A stretch of 44,886 nt of DNA. It comes from Treponema sp. Its GTDB lineage: Bacteria > Spirochaetota > Spirochaetia > Treponematales > Breznakiellaceae. The position numbers and the translations under genes are program-made. The DNA lies in contig JAISTO010000036.1 in assembly GCA_031272575.1 (NCBI GenBank), forward strand, positions 1-44,886. The letters run 5' to 3'. Under the pieces are notes generated by a model. It had not been told where the DNA came from and ran no database searches. It worked only from the letters and a program-made list of their open reading frames with translations. Of the stretch, positions 24,505 through 33,478 are shown in pieces (the first letter of the stretch is position 1; each line of letters starts with the position of its first letter).

Positions 24505-25674
24505 TTACCTCGTGAGCAGCGTCTTCCGAACGAGGCGCTCCTGCCGGTGCAGGAATTCCTCGCGGAGGCCGCCGCTCAGGGGGGCGGGGCCGGCGAGGGC
24601 CCTGCGGGTCCAGTCGAGGGCCTGCGCGGGGTCCTGCAGGACGCGCTCGGCGCGGATGGCGAGGATGCGGCAGGCCCGTGGAGCGCCCTCTTCCGCCGCG
24701 CGATGCAGGAGTGCCTCCGCGGCGTCCTGGGTCCCGGAGGCGGCGAAGCCCCGGAAGAGGGCCTCGCGGAACCGAAGCGCAAGCGCCTCTGTGCGGCAGT
24801 GAAGGGCCGCGCCCGCTTCGAGGGGGGCGTCCGCGACCCTGCAAAGCGCGGCGAGTATGCCGGCGAGCCCCCGCAGGTCCCTTATGTTATGATCGCAGAC
24901 GGCGAGGAGCCCCTCCGTATCGCCCTCGCGGAGGAAGCGGAACCACATTTCCGGGGCAAAGGCTCCCGAGAGGTCACCGTCGCGGGCGCCTTCGAGGCCA
25001 GGGAGCAGGCTCTCGACCGTGCCCTGTGAGCAGTCGGGGAGCGTGTGCTTCCAGAGTCTGCGCGACGGGTGCAAAAGGTCGCAGTGCTGCAGGAAGGGGG
25101 GCTCGAATCCGTTCATAAGGCATCTGGTTTTCAGGAGTTGCCCGTCAAAGGCCTTGCCGTTGTAACTTACGGTGACTGGACTATCATCCTGATCGCAAAA
25201 AGAAAACTCCCTGAGCGTGTTCGTCAGGAAATCGGCCTCCCCGGGAAAGTCGAGGAGGAGGTACTGGGTAACGCGGAGGCCCCCCGCAGCGCCATTGCAG
25301 GGGGTGACGGGCCTGCCGAGCGCCGCAAGAAAGGCGATAGTACCGCTTCCTGCCGCGGAAAGGCCGGTCGTTTCGAGATCGAAAAAAAGCAGACGCTTTG
25401 AAGGAATGCCCGCACACGGGGGGCCGTCACCGTAGAACAAGGGGATAAGGTCGGGAACGAGTATTGACAGGGGCGCCTCTATGGTGACCGGTATACCCCC
25501 CGGGATGTCCACAGTTATGCTGCGCTTCAGGCACTGATACCCCGCGGGCTGCCACTCCGAAGAAAAGCCGCGCGGCACAGGGGGCTGCTCGCGGCGGGGA
25601 GGGGGCGCTTCGCTGCCTGATGCGGGCCGCAATTCCCTTATGCGCGAAAGCCGCGCCTTTAAGTTTCCTGCCAT
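24505..25674 (-). CDS. YprB-like RNase H-fold exonuclease
   Basis: 389 residues, no signal peptide. The DEDD-type exonuclease motifs are FFDLETTGLSAAGSGTIAFL (about 93-112), VSYNGKAFD (about 165), HCDLLHPSRRLW (about 195) and CDHNIRDLRGLAGIL (about 253). This is the arrangement of the YprB/RNase_H_2 family. After it come helical repeats rich in Ala and Leu (about 275-385), perhaps TPR-like. A role in nucleic-acid trimming is expected; the natural substrate is unknown. The start has only a weak ribosome site (GGGACAGC). Confidence 0.82.
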   Translation of the reverse strand: MAGNLKARLSRIRELRPASGSEAPPPRREQPPVPRGFSSEWQPAGYQCLKRSITVDIPGGIPVTIEAPLSILVPDLIPLFYGDGPPCAGIPSKRLLFFDLETTGLSAAGSGTIAFLAALGRPVTPCNGAAGGLRVTQYLLLDFPGEADFLTNTLREFSFCDQDDSPVTVSYNGKAFDGQLLKTRCLMNGFEPPFLQHCDLLHPSRRLWKHTLPDCSQGTVESLLPGLEGARDGDLSGAFAPEMWFRFLREGDTEGLLAVCDHNIRDLRGLAGILAALCRVADAPLEAGAALHCRTEALALRFREALFRGFAASGTQDAAEALLHRAAEEGAPRACRILAIRAERVLQDPAQALDWTRRALAGPAPLSGGLREEFLHRQERLVRKTLLTR

Positions 25675-25703
25675 GCTGTCCCGGTAAGGCTGTCACCCTT
25701 AAT

Positions 25704-27332
25704 TTAAATTTTACGCCGGAAAATGCGGTAGTTGATTTGCGGGAATATGTTGTGACTATGCTCGAGGTTCGTAAGCCACAACGCCCTAAGGCCGCGGCTT
25801 GCGAGCGCCTCGTAAATCGTTGTGAAGTTGCGCAGCGCACTTTCAACCTGCAGGCGGGCGTAGTCACGATTTTCCTGGCCTTTAAGCATACGCGCCCAAT
25901 CGGATGACATGGCGATGAGCATTTCGCGGGCCGCCTGATTCAGCGCACGTTCCTTCAGACCAGCCGCGTTGGGGAACCGCTCCGCGAGTTCCGTCATTCG
26001 CTCGAGAGACCGCATAATGTGGCGATAGATGCGGTCGTTGGCCGCGTCGAGCCAGGTCTCCGCGCTTCCCTTTACCCCCCAGGATGACCACTGAGGGGTC
26101 ACTATTTGAAAGCCAAGGGGGTCCTGTTTGTAAAGATACTCCCCCGGGTTCATAATGTTGAGCGCCCCGGGGTGGCTTTGCCCGGTACGGCGCGCGGCCT
26201 CACGGAAGAGTTGCTCGAGGAAGGTCATGCCTTCGTACCAGGACTGTCCCAGGAGGTCAGCGGGAAAGGCCGCGAGGCAGATGGGGGGGCCATCCATAAA
26301 ACGGGAGGCCTGTGCGAGACGCGCTTCCCCGCTGTCCAGGAAGGCCGCTGCCTGCGCCGCGGCGAGCGACTTTGCGGCATCCGCGTCGTAAGGGGGTGTC
26401 CCCGGGGCATCGGTGCAGCACTGGTACACGTAGCCGGTGGGTCTGCGGGTCCCGTTTGGGCCGAGGAATGCCCTTACCGCCTCTGCGGGCAGTTCATAAC
26501 CCGCATCCAGGGTGCGGCTTCGGTAGCGGTGATCCCGCGAAAAGTTCTGAATCGTCTGTGCTGCGTAAAAATCCCTGCCCAGGATGAAAGTACCGCGCGG
26601 GGTCCGCACCGGATAAAATGACCCCTTTTTGGCGCAGGGGTGCCCGAAGACGAGCGCATGGCTTTCGACAATCGTGTAGCCTATATTGTACGCGCGGAGC
26701 CAGGGGTCGCATTGTTGATCCCAACCGAGTTCCGGGAACCAGAACCCGAGCGGAAAGGCGCCGAAGGTTTGGTTATGGTCTGCTATTGCGGTCTCAAACT
26801 GCGCCTGAATCGCCTCTGGATATTCAACATAAAAGGGCAGAAACGCGCGGGTCGCGGCGGTGACAAGCAGTTCGATGCGCCCCCGCTCCTGCAGGGCCGA
26901 GAAAACCCCTGGCAGGCTCTTGTACTCGAGGAGCAGTTTTTGCAGGAGTTCCTTTTTCGCGACAGCCTCGTTTCGGTACCGTTTTGCGAGCGCCTCCATA
27001 GCCGCGTCTGCTTTATGCCGTTCAATTTCCGCAAGGCCGAAATCAGTCTGCCTGTCAAGATAGTCGATGAAGGCGCGTATCCAGGATTTTTCTGAAAGGA
27101 GGCGGCAGAAGAAGGGCGACAGAGAGAGGCCAAGGTGAAAGGGAACATGATCCCGCTCGAGCGACTCTATCATGGCAAAGAAGGGCAGCCAGGTGCAGGA
27201 GAGGCTTTCGAAGAAGGCGGTTTGCTCGCGGGGGTCAGGATTTTTTAAATCGGGGATAAAGGGAAAATGCGCTTGAAGGACTATCGAAAATACCGGCCCT
27301 TCTATGGGATTGATGACGGAACCGGGGGTCAT
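25704..27332 (-). CDS. GH57-family protein with an altered catalytic acid
   Basis: 542 residues. GH57 motifs are recognisable in order: QAHFPF (motif 1), LGLSLSPFF (motif 2) and GFWFPELGWD (motif 3, with the nucleophile Glu). Motif 4 of alpha-glucan branching enzymes normally contains Phe-Asp-X-Glu-Leu-X-Gly-His; here it reads FPADLLGQSWYEG, so the proton-donor Asp is replaced by Pro. SSDWARML matches the conserved C-terminal segment. The fold assignment is firm, while activity as a branching enzyme or amylase is doubtful. It is coupled (ATGA) behind a DUF4912 gene, a pairing known from other genomes. Confidence 0.85.
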   Translation of the reverse strand: MTPGSVINPIEGPVFSIVLQAHFPFIPDLKNPDPREQTAFFESLSCTWLPFFAMIESLERDHVPFHLGLSLSPFFCRLLSEKSWIRAFIDYLDRQTDFGLAEIERHKADAAMEALAKRYRNEAVAKKELLQKLLLEYKSLPGVFSALQERGRIELLVTAATRAFLPFYVEYPEAIQAQFETAIADHNQTFGAFPLGFWFPELGWDQQCDPWLRAYNIGYTIVESHALVFGHPCAKKGSFYPVRTPRGTFILGRDFYAAQTIQNFSRDHRYRSRTLDAGYELPAEAVRAFLGPNGTRRPTGYVYQCCTDAPGTPPYDADAAKSLAAAQAAAFLDSGEARLAQASRFMDGPPICLAAFPADLLGQSWYEGMTFLEQLFREAARRTGQSHPGALNIMNPGEYLYKQDPLGFQIVTPQWSSWGVKGSAETWLDAANDRIYRHIMRSLERMTELAERFPNAAGLKERALNQAAREMLIAMSSDWARMLKGQENRDYARLQVESALRNFTTIYEALASRGLRALWLTNLEHSHNIFPQINYRIFRRKI

Positions 27333-28144
27333 TTCAGGTCCTCCTGAGGCTTTGACTTGCGCGTACGGGGCGCGCCATGGTCTGCGCAGTACACGAGATC
27401 GTAATCCGCAAGGCCGGAGAGGGCCGCGAGCGGGCTGCAGTAAGGCTCTGCTGTTTTATCAGCCCAGGCGGGGGACGCATGAAGCGGGGGCGGCGTGAAG
27501 GGCTTCGATACCGCGAGGGCAGTGCGGGTCTTGCCGCAGAGTACGCCGATTTCCACCGTGCAGCGCAGATTCGTGCCGCGCTCCCCGTCGTCGTGCCACG
27601 AGGCGGGCAGCCCCAGATAGCGGGACTCATCGTGCACCTCCACCGGTATGATGAAACTCTCGTCCACCTTTTTCGTGCCCTCCGCTGCCGGGGGCGGGGG
27701 GCGCGAGGCGTCCTTATATGGACACAGCCGCAGGTAGTAGCCCGAAAAGTTGTTCATACGCTCGTATAAGTCCCGCTCACTGCCGCGAATTTCCCAAAAA
27801 ACGAAGGCCCACAGCGGGTCACGGATCATCACTTCTATAAAAGTGATATTATACCGTAGCGGCAGTGGAACAGATTCCACCGCCACGTGCGCCTCATACA
27901 GTTCTTCGTCATCGTTCCCTGCTTGCTTCGGCTCATTCGGCTCCGGCCATTCTATGTCCGGCTCCAGTTCCGGTTCTTCCGCGGATTCGAGCAATGCCTC
28001 GATGATAAAGACTCTCTCCAGATCAGGAGGCATATCGATCCCTTCGGAGACAGCGAGCGCGAATAACTCCGCCGTAGAGCAGGCTTCGAGGAAGGCACGA
28101 TATGTGCGGTCAAATTTTCCCTGAGTCACCAGATTATTTTGCAA
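27329..28144 (-). CDS. DUF4912-family protein
   Basis: 271 residues; the frame starts at TTG 28144 or GTG 28129, neither with a good ribosome site. An N-terminal helical region is followed by an acidic linker (ESAEEPELEPDIEWPEPNE). The conserved core LRYNITFIEVMIRDPLWAFVFWEI marks DUF4912, a beta-rich domain often next to GH57 genes. The C-terminus is Pro-rich and basic. The function is unknown; carbohydrate binding or scaffolding for the GH57 partner is an inference from position. Confidence 0.72.
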   Translation of the reverse strand: MQNNLVTQGKFDRTYRAFLEACSTAELFALAVSEGIDMPPDLERVFIIEALLESAEEPELEPDIEWPEPNEPKQAGNDDEELYEAHVAVESVPLPLRYNITFIEVMIRDPLWAFVFWEIRGSERDLYERMNNFSGYYLRLCPYKDASRPPPPAAEGTKKVDESFIIPVEVHDESRYLGLPASWHDDGERGTNLRCTVEIGVLCGKTRTALAVSKPFTPPPLHASPAWADKTAEPYCSPLAALSGLADYDLVYCADHGAPRTRKSKPQEDLK

Positions 28145-28201
28145 TAAGAGAGGTTTTTAATCAAGAGGGGTGATATAGATCAACCCGTTATCCGCATTTT
28201 T

Positions 28202-28275
28202 TGGGCGATGGGGGACTTGAACCCACGACCCCTAGCATGTCAAGCTAGTGCTCTCACCAACTGAGCTAACCGCCC
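28202..28275 (-). tRNA. tRNA-Val (anticodon GAC)
   Basis: Acceptor GGGCGGT pairs with ATCGCCC. The D-arm is GCTCAGTTGGTGAGAGC, the anticodon stem-loop is CTAGC-TTGACAT-GCTAG and the T-arm GTGGG-TTCAAGT-CCCCC closes with a pyrimidine mismatch at its outer base pair. CCA is not encoded. Confidence 0.93.
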
Positions 28276-28321
28276 AAAACGCACTGCGGAAGTGCACAAT
28301 CATTCTAACATAACTATTTTT

Positions 28322-28924
28322 TTATGTCAAGCCCCCATTCCCAAGCCCGCGCAACTTTTCAAACACCGCCTTCGTGTTGAGTATGTCCTTCATGGCGCTG
28401 TGAGCGCCAAAGAGGTCGAGGCCGAAGTGGGCGCAGATGGTTTCGAGGCGCAGGCTGGGCAGGGGGAGCAGGCCCGCGATGCGGCAGCCCTGGGCGAATT
28501 GCAGCACATCGAAGGGGAGGCCGTCGAAGTACCGGTAATAGTCGCCGCACACGTGTTTTGAGTCCGCGGCTTTGTTCCGGTAAAAAAGCCCCTTGAGAAA
28601 GCGGATGTCGAATTCGACATTGTAGCCCGCGACGGTGAGGCGGTTTTGACCGAACTCGGCGAGATCGGCAAGCAGCTCGGGGTACCGCTCCGATTCGGGG
28701 GGCAGGCCCAGTATGCGCTCGCGCGTCCAGCCGTGCACTTCTTCCGCCCTTTTGGAAAACTCGAAGGGGCCATAAGGGCCGCAGTGGTCCGGCCGCATTT
28801 CGAGGCTGCGCTGCGCGAGGACGCTGCCATTTTCTTCGATAAGGTAGGCGATCTGAAACGCGAAGTGGTTGCGCGAATCGAAGCCGGTCGTTTCCGTGTC
28901 GACCCAAAAAAGGCGGGTGTGCAT
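28322..28924 (-). CDS. DEDDh 3'-5' exonuclease (DnaQ-like)
   Basis: 200 residues from the ATG at 28924 (MHTRLFWVDTETTGFD). The frame is open further upstream but that part lies inside the neighbouring gene. Exo I is VDTETTG (residues 8-14), Exo II is VAGYNVEFDIRFLKG and Exo III is FGAHSAMKD with the His and Asp of the DEDDh class. It resembles the epsilon-proofreading/RNase T group. It starts on the stop of the aldo/keto reductase gene (TAATG), so the two are coupled. A role in proofreading or end-processing cannot be decided. Confidence 0.87.
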   Translation of the reverse strand: MHTRLFWVDTETTGFDSRNHFAFQIAYLIEENGSVLAQRSLEMRPDHCGPYGPFEFSKRAEEVHGWTRERILGLPPESERYPELLADLAEFGQNRLTVAGYNVEFDIRFLKGLFYRNKAADSKHVCGDYYRYFDGLPFDVLQFAQGCRIAGLLPLPSLRLETICAHFGLDLFGAHSAMKDILNTKAVFEKLRGLGNGGLT

Positions 28925-30084
28925 TACGCGAAAAACCTCCGGGCAACCGCCAGCCCCAGCCGGAGCGGCGGGGCCTCGAAACGCCCCGTCACCTTTTTCA
29001 GGCCCCCGCGGATGGGGATATGCTGCGGGCAGTGGCTTTCGCATTTGCCGCACCCGACGCAGAGCCGCGGCCGCCGGGGGTTTTTGCCCACCGCCGCGGT
29101 CGTGGTAACATACTGCTGCATACCGGTGACAAAGCCCTGCGCGTAACTCGTGTTGTACGCGGCGAAGCAGCCGGGGATATTGATACCCCTGGGGCAGGGC
29201 ATACAGTAGTTGCAGCCCGTGCAGGGAATACGGTACGACTTGTTGAAAACAGATACCACCCCGGCATAGACCGCGCGCTCCTCCGCTGACAGGGGGCGGG
29301 CGTTTTCCGCGGCGCGGATGTTTTCCCGCATCTGAGCGGCCGTGCTTGTGCCGCTGAGGACGCAGGTGACCTCGCGCTGGTCCCAGAGCCAGAGGAAGCC
29401 CCATTCCGCCGGGGAGCGCGCGGGGGCCGCCTTCGCGAAGAGCCGCAGCGCCTCCTTCGGCAGCCCCGCCGCCAGTTTCCCCCCGAGCAGCGGCTCCATG
29501 ATCATCACCGCGATGCCCCTGGCCGCCGCCGCCTTAAGGCCCTCCCTGCCGGCCTGGTAGTTTTCGTTCGAGTAGTTGTACTGGATCTGGCAAAACTCCC
29601 AGGGGTAGGCGGCGAGCACCTTCATAAACTCCTCGCGGGTACCGTGAAACGAAAACCCCAGCCGCAGGATTTTCCCCTCCCGCTTTTTGCGCGCGATCCA
29701 GTCCTCGATGCCCCATTCGCAAAAAAGCGCCCATTGCTCCATGCAGGTGATCATGTGCATGAGGTAGTAGTCAACATGATCGGTTTTTAGCCGCGCCAGT
29801 TCCGCGTCGAAAAAAGTGTCGAAATCGGCCGGGCCGCGGCACATGATCAGCGGCAGTTTCGTGGCGATGTGCACCGCGTTCCGCTTGCCGTGCTTTGCGA
29901 GTATTTGCCCCACCGTCTCCTCGCTGTGCGGGTAGATGTAGGCCGTGTCAAAATAATTGACCCCCCCGTCGATGGCGGCAAGCAGCATGCGCTCGGTCTC
30001 GGCCCGGTTCGCGGAAAACCGCATACACCCAAGCCCCAGTATGGACAGGTCCTTCCCCGAAACGGGGTCCCTCCGGTATTGCAT
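28924..30084 (-). CDS. Aldo/keto reductase with C-terminal 4Fe-4S domain
   Basis: 386 residues. The AKR barrel has NYFDTAYIY (Asp, Tyr), a lysine in IATKLPL and a substrate-side His in YLMHMI. The C-terminal extension has two cysteine clusters, CTGCNYCMPCP and CVGCGKCESHCP, for ferredoxin-type 4Fe-4S clusters. This group occurs in anaerobes and probably takes electrons from or gives them to ferredoxin. The ATG at 30084 has no ribosome site; a weak promoter (TTGCTT at 30119-30114, CATCAT at 30096-30091) ends 6 nt before it, so it may be leaderless too. Divergent from the HAD gene. Confidence 0.9.
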   Translation of the reverse strand: MQYRRDPVSGKDLSILGLGCMRFSANRAETERMLLAAIDGGVNYFDTAYIYPHSEETVGQILAKHGKRNAVHIATKLPLIMCRGPADFDTFFDAELARLKTDHVDYYLMHMITCMEQWALFCEWGIEDWIARKKREGKILRLGFSFHGTREEFMKVLAAYPWEFCQIQYNYSNENYQAGREGLKAAAARGIAVMIMEPLLGGKLAAGLPKEALRLFAKAAPARSPAEWGFLWLWDQREVTCVLSGTSTAAQMRENIRAAENARPLSAEERAVYAGVVSVFNKSYRIPCTGCNYCMPCPRGINIPGCFAAYNTSYAQGFVTGMQQYVTTTAAVGKNPRRPRLCVGCGKCESHCPQHIPIRGGLKKVTGRFEAPPLRLGLAVARRFFA

Positions 30085-30138
30085 ATAATGATGATGGCAG
30101 TTTTTCGGAAAAAAAGCAAGGGGGAATCATACCGCGGC

Positions 30139-30167
30139 TTGACCATCTCTTTTTTATGTGCTATCAT
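30139..30167 (+). promoter_or_regulatory. Promoter of the HAD phosphatase gene
   Basis: TTGACC (30139-30144), 17 nt, TATCAT (30162-30167). Unlike the leaderless promoters it is followed by a normal ribosome site, AGGAGGG (30178-30184 region), and then ATG at 30187. Confidence 0.6.
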
Positions 30168-30186
30168 GACAAAGACAGGAGGGAAT

Positions 30187-31029
30187 ATGAAAGCGGGAAA
30201 AATACGGCTGCTTGCGCTCGATCTGGATGATACGCTGCTACGGTCGGACCTCTCGATCTCGTTCCGCACACGGTGGGCCGTGCGGCGCGCGGCGGCGGCG
30301 GGGATCACCATAGTGCTCGCGTCGGGGCGCTCGCCCGCGGCAATGGCGCGTTTTTCCCGGGCGCTGCGCCTCCACCGCAAGGGTGGCTACCTTATTTGCA
30401 ACAACGGCTCTCTCGTCATAGAAAGCCGCACGGGCCGCGTACTTTACGAGGCGCGCATCGAAACGAAGAGCGCGCTCGCCGCCTTCGACCTGGCTGCCGC
30501 CGAGGGTTTCCCCGTGCAGATATACGAGGATGATGTACTGTATGTCTCGCGGGCGAATGAGTACGCCGATTACGATCAGAGATTGACGGGGCTGCGCCAG
30601 GTCGTACCCGCGGATTTCCGCGGCATGGTAGAGCGGGGCTGCTACAAACTGCTTATCCCCGGGGACCCCATGCTCCTCGCCCCGCTGCAAAGCCTCCTCA
30701 GCGCGTACCTGGGGGACGATGTGACGCTCTTCACGAGCAAGCCGTACTATTTGGAGATACTCCCCAAGGACTGCAACAAGGGCGCGTCCCTCGAGCGGAT
30801 CGCGGGGCTGCTGGGCATTGGCCGCGAGGCCGCCGCCGCGGTGGGCGACTCGATGAACGACGAGGCTATGCTTCGCTGGGCCGGCCTCGGCATCGCCATG
30901 CAGAACGCGGACGAGCGGATAAAACAGATCGCGGCCTATGTGACGCGCTCCCCCAACGACGACGACGGCGTCGCCGAGGCCGTGGAGCGGGTGCTGGCGG
31001 AGGGACGGGGGACTCTGTCATTCCAGTGA
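30187..31029 (+). CDS. Cof-type HAD-superfamily phosphatase
   Basis: 280 residues. HAD motif I is LALDLDDTLL (nucleophile Asp near 11), motif II is VLASGRS, motif III is the Lys in NKGASLERIA, and motif IV is VGDSMNDEAML. The cap of about 100 residues between motifs II and III is the C2b type of Cof/YbjI-like sugar-phosphate or cofactor phosphatases. Cytoplasmic; substrate not determinable. The start is fixed by the strong ribosome site. Confidence 0.92.
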   Translation: MKAGKIRLLALDLDDTLLRSDLSISFRTRWAVRRAAAAGITIVLASGRSPAAMARFSRALRLHRKGGYLICNNGSLVIESRTGRVLYEARIETKSALAAFDLAAAEGFPVQIYEDDVLYVSRANEYADYDQRLTGLRQVVPADFRGMVERGCYKLLIPGDPMLLAPLQSLLSAYLGDDVTLFTSKPYYLEILPKDCNKGASLERIAGLLGIGREAAAAVGDSMNDEAMLRWAGLGIAMQNADERIKQIAAYVTRSPNDDDGVAEAVERVLAEGRGTLSFQ

Positions 31030-31069
31030 CGGGGGGGATTCCGCTCAGTCCCCAAGTCCAATTCCAAAC

Positions 31070-32767
31070 GTGCAACCGCGGCGCTTGCGGCGTGTCAATA
31101 CTAGTGTGCTATATCTTGAAAAGGATACGCTTGCGGCGCTGGTGACGGGGGCCGCGCGGAAGTATGGGGCGCTCCCCGCACTGCAAATCTACCGGGATGG
31201 CGGCGTCTACGGCGCGGTGACCTACGCGGCCTTTGCCCGCCGCGCCGCGCAGTTCGCGCTCCTCCTGCGCGGCCTGGGCTGCGGGCGGGGCGCGAAGGTA
31301 CTCATCCTGTCAGAGAACCGGCCGGAGTGGGCCTTCGCGTTTTTCGGGGCCGCGCTTGCCGGGGCCGTGGCGGTGCCCCTGCTGACGGGCTTCAGCGCGG
31401 CGCAGGTGGAAACGATTGCGGCGCACTGCGGGGCAAAGGCCATCTGCTGCGGGGCCGCGGGCCTCGAGAAGGCAATGGCTGTCGGGCTTAGTCCCATAAT
31501 CAAACTGGATTCGCTTGAGGGGGACCGCGTCTCTGTCATCCTGCATGGGGCTGAAGAGACCATGCCGCTCGCGAATGAGCCCCAGGCCCTGGAGACCGCG
31601 CTCCGTGAGGGGGATGCGTCCTGCGCGCCCGAGGACAGCGCGTCCATCATTTATACCTCCGGGACAACCGGCCGGAGCAAGGGGGTCTGCCTTTCCCACC
31701 GCAATATCCTTTTTGTGGCGCGCACGAGCCGCGCCCTCATGAAGATATACCCCCGCGACCGGCTTCTTTCGCTTATCCCCCTCGCGCACGCGTACGAGTG
31801 CAGCCTGGGCCTTGCCGCGCCGCTCCTCAGCGGGGCGTCGATTTCGTACCTCGACCGCGCCCCCGCCCCCGCCGCGCTCCTCCAGGCAATGCAGGCGCTG
31901 CGCCCCACCGCGCTCGTCAGCGTCCCGCTCTTTATCGAAAAACTCTGCCGCGCGCGCATATTCCCCCGGCTCGAAAAAAACCCGCTCTACCGCTGCCCCC
32001 TTACCCGCATCTTGGCGATCAAACTGGCGGGCTTCAGGCTCATCGGGGCGCTCGGCGGGGCCCTGCGTTTTTTCGGCGTGGGGGGCGCGCCTCTTGCCGA
32101 GGATGTGGAGCGCTTCCTGCGCACCGCGGGCTTCCCCTACTCGCCGGGCTACGGGCTCACGGAGGCCGCCCCGCTCGTGGCGGGCACCGCCCCCTACCGC
32201 TTCACGCGGGGCTCCGCCGGCCGCATCCTGGACGGCGTACAGATCCGTTTCGTCAAGGGTGATGGTCAGGCTTTCGACCTGGCGGATGGAGAGATTCAGG
32301 TGAAGGGCCCCAATGTCATGCAGGGCTACTACCATGCGGAGGAAATGACGCGCGAGGCGTTCACCAGCGACGGGTGGCTGCGCACCGGGGACACGGGTTT
32401 TATTGACAAGAAAGGCTGCCTGCACATACGCGGCCGCGTCAAGGACATTATCCTGGGGCCTTCCGGGGAAAACATTTACCCCGCGGATATCGAGTGCATC
32501 CTCAGCGCGTCCACGCTGGTCGAGGACGCGCTGGTGGTACCCGGCCCGCGCGGGGAACTGGTCGCGCTCATCGTCCTCAGCGAAAAAGCGCAGACCGCGG
32601 CCGCCGCCCTGAGCGACCGCCTCGAGGAACTGCGCCGCAAAGTGAACCAGAACCTCGCATCCTTTTCGCGCCTCGCCCGCATCGAGGTGCGCGACGCCCC
32701 CTTCGAAAAAACTCCCACGCAGAAAATCCGCCGCTTTCTGTACCGGCCCGCGGAGGCGGGCATCTGA
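31070..32767 (+). CDS. AMP-dependent acyl-CoA synthetase/ligase, second copy
   Basis: 565 residues from GTG 31070; GTG 31103 (then LYLEKDTLAALV) is an alternative and the exact start is uncertain. Adenylate-forming motifs: IIYTSGTTGRSKGVCLSH (about 199), YGLTEAAPLV (about 362), TGDTGFID with GRVKDIILG (about 445-470) and a C-terminal lysine in EKTPTQKIRRFL. The sequence is Ala/Arg-rich, matching the local GC content. It differs clearly from the ligase at 7499, so the substrates probably differ. It ends just before a MITE-like repeat. Confidence 0.9.
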   Translation: MQPRRLRRVNTSVLYLEKDTLAALVTGAARKYGALPALQIYRDGGVYGAVTYAAFARRAAQFALLLRGLGCGRGAKVLILSENRPEWAFAFFGAALAGAVAVPLLTGFSAAQVETIAAHCGAKAICCGAAGLEKAMAVGLSPIIKLDSLEGDRVSVILHGAEETMPLANEPQALETALREGDASCAPEDSASIIYTSGTTGRSKGVCLSHRNILFVARTSRALMKIYPRDRLLSLIPLAHAYECSLGLAAPLLSGASISYLDRAPAPAALLQAMQALRPTALVSVPLFIEKLCRARIFPRLEKNPLYRCPLTRILAIKLAGFRLIGALGGALRFFGVGGAPLAEDVERFLRTAGFPYSPGYGLTEAAPLVAGTAPYRFTRGSAGRILDGVQIRFVKGDGQAFDLADGEIQVKGPNVMQGYYHAEEMTREAFTSDGWLRTGDTGFIDKKGCLHIRGRVKDIILGPSGENIYPADIECILSASTLVEDALVVPGPRGELVALIVLSEKAQTAAAALSDRLEELRRKVNQNLASFSRLARIEVRDAPFEKTPTQKIRRFLYRPAEAGI

Positions 32768-32799
32768 AGCGGGGGGGCCGGGGGCACAGAGGATGCCCC

Positions 32800-32911
32800 G
32801 TCATTCCGCGGCCTGGAAACGGGACCTGAGTGCCATAGGCGCGTCAGTTCGTAGAACTGCGTGCGCGGTGAACGCGCCGCGTTCAACGCGCCCCCTCTCC
32901 CCCGCGGAATC
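32800..32911. repeat. MITE-like element with ATTCCGCGG inverted ends
   Basis: About 112 nt bounded by GTCATTCCGCGGC (from 32800) and CCGCGGAATC (to 32911) in inverted orientation. The interior GGAAACGGGACC is shared with the repeat at 9776. The interior also holds smaller palindromes. No open frame. It fills most of the gap between two convergent genes. Confidence 0.65.
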
Positions 32912-32971
32912 TGCCCGCCGCTGTGATCCCCGAAGATGATAACTTGCGATAGCCAATCACCATGTTGTCCA

Positions 32972-33382
32972 TTATCTTTGTGGCGCATAGATTCCATTTG
33001 AAAAGGTGACAAGAGCAGGTTTGTCTTTCGTCACAAGTTCAAGATTGAAAAACAATTCTTTCAGAGTATCAAGAAGGACAGTATTCACTGTCAGCATATT
33101 GATTTTTTGACCGTCTAACTTTTTCAAACGGTCAGCATTATTCAAGAGTGATTTTTCAAATACTGAAAAATCACTCAACCGTGCGCCCCTGCTGTTCATG
33201 TTCCATGCAGACAGAGTCACATAGACCAATTCAATAAACTCATATGAGAGTTTATCCCCAGTGAAATGGAACACCTGACGATACAGGTACCAGCCTGGAT
33301 CAAGCGGTCGATACTCCTTCGCCGTAATTTCCAGAGTTTTTGCGCGAAGATCAGCATTTTCAAAAATGCTTAAATCTTTCAT
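32972..33382 (-). CDS. Hypothetical protein (leader-repeat cassette, last gene)
   Basis: 136 residues, ribosome site AAAGGAG within the shared leader. The protein is soluble and mixed alpha/beta (GWYLYRQVFHFTGDKLSYEFIELVYV); I do not recognise a family. Its base composition is clearly less GC-rich than the neighbouring ligase gene, suggesting acquisition. Last of a run of small minus-strand genes, four of which have the same hairpin leader. Confidence 0.7.
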   Translation of the reverse strand: MKDLSIFENADLRAKTLEITAKEYRPLDPGWYLYRQVFHFTGDKLSYEFIELVYVTLSAWNMNSRGARLSDFSVFEKSLLNNADRLKKLDGQKINMLTVNTVLLDTLKELFFNLELVTKDKPALVTFSNGIYAPQR

Positions 33383-33388
33383 TCCATT

Positions 33389-33424
33389 CTCCTTTCCGGC
33401 GCATAAGCCCGCGCCGGTGGGCTT
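33389..33424 (-). promoter_or_regulatory. Shared double-hairpin leader, copy 1
   Basis: Upstream of the 32972-33382 gene. Coding orientation: AAGCCC-ACCGGCGC-GGGCTT, followed by GCGCCGG directly abutting the ribosome site AAAGGAG. Two hairpins are possible and mutually exclusive. A separate strong stem CCCGACC-GAAA-GGTCGGG (33437-33454 region) lies just upstream. Confidence 0.75.
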
Positions 33425-33478
33425 AGTTCCGCTGCCCCGACCTTTCGGTCGGGAGCAGTTGCCATCCTCCCCCAGCGG

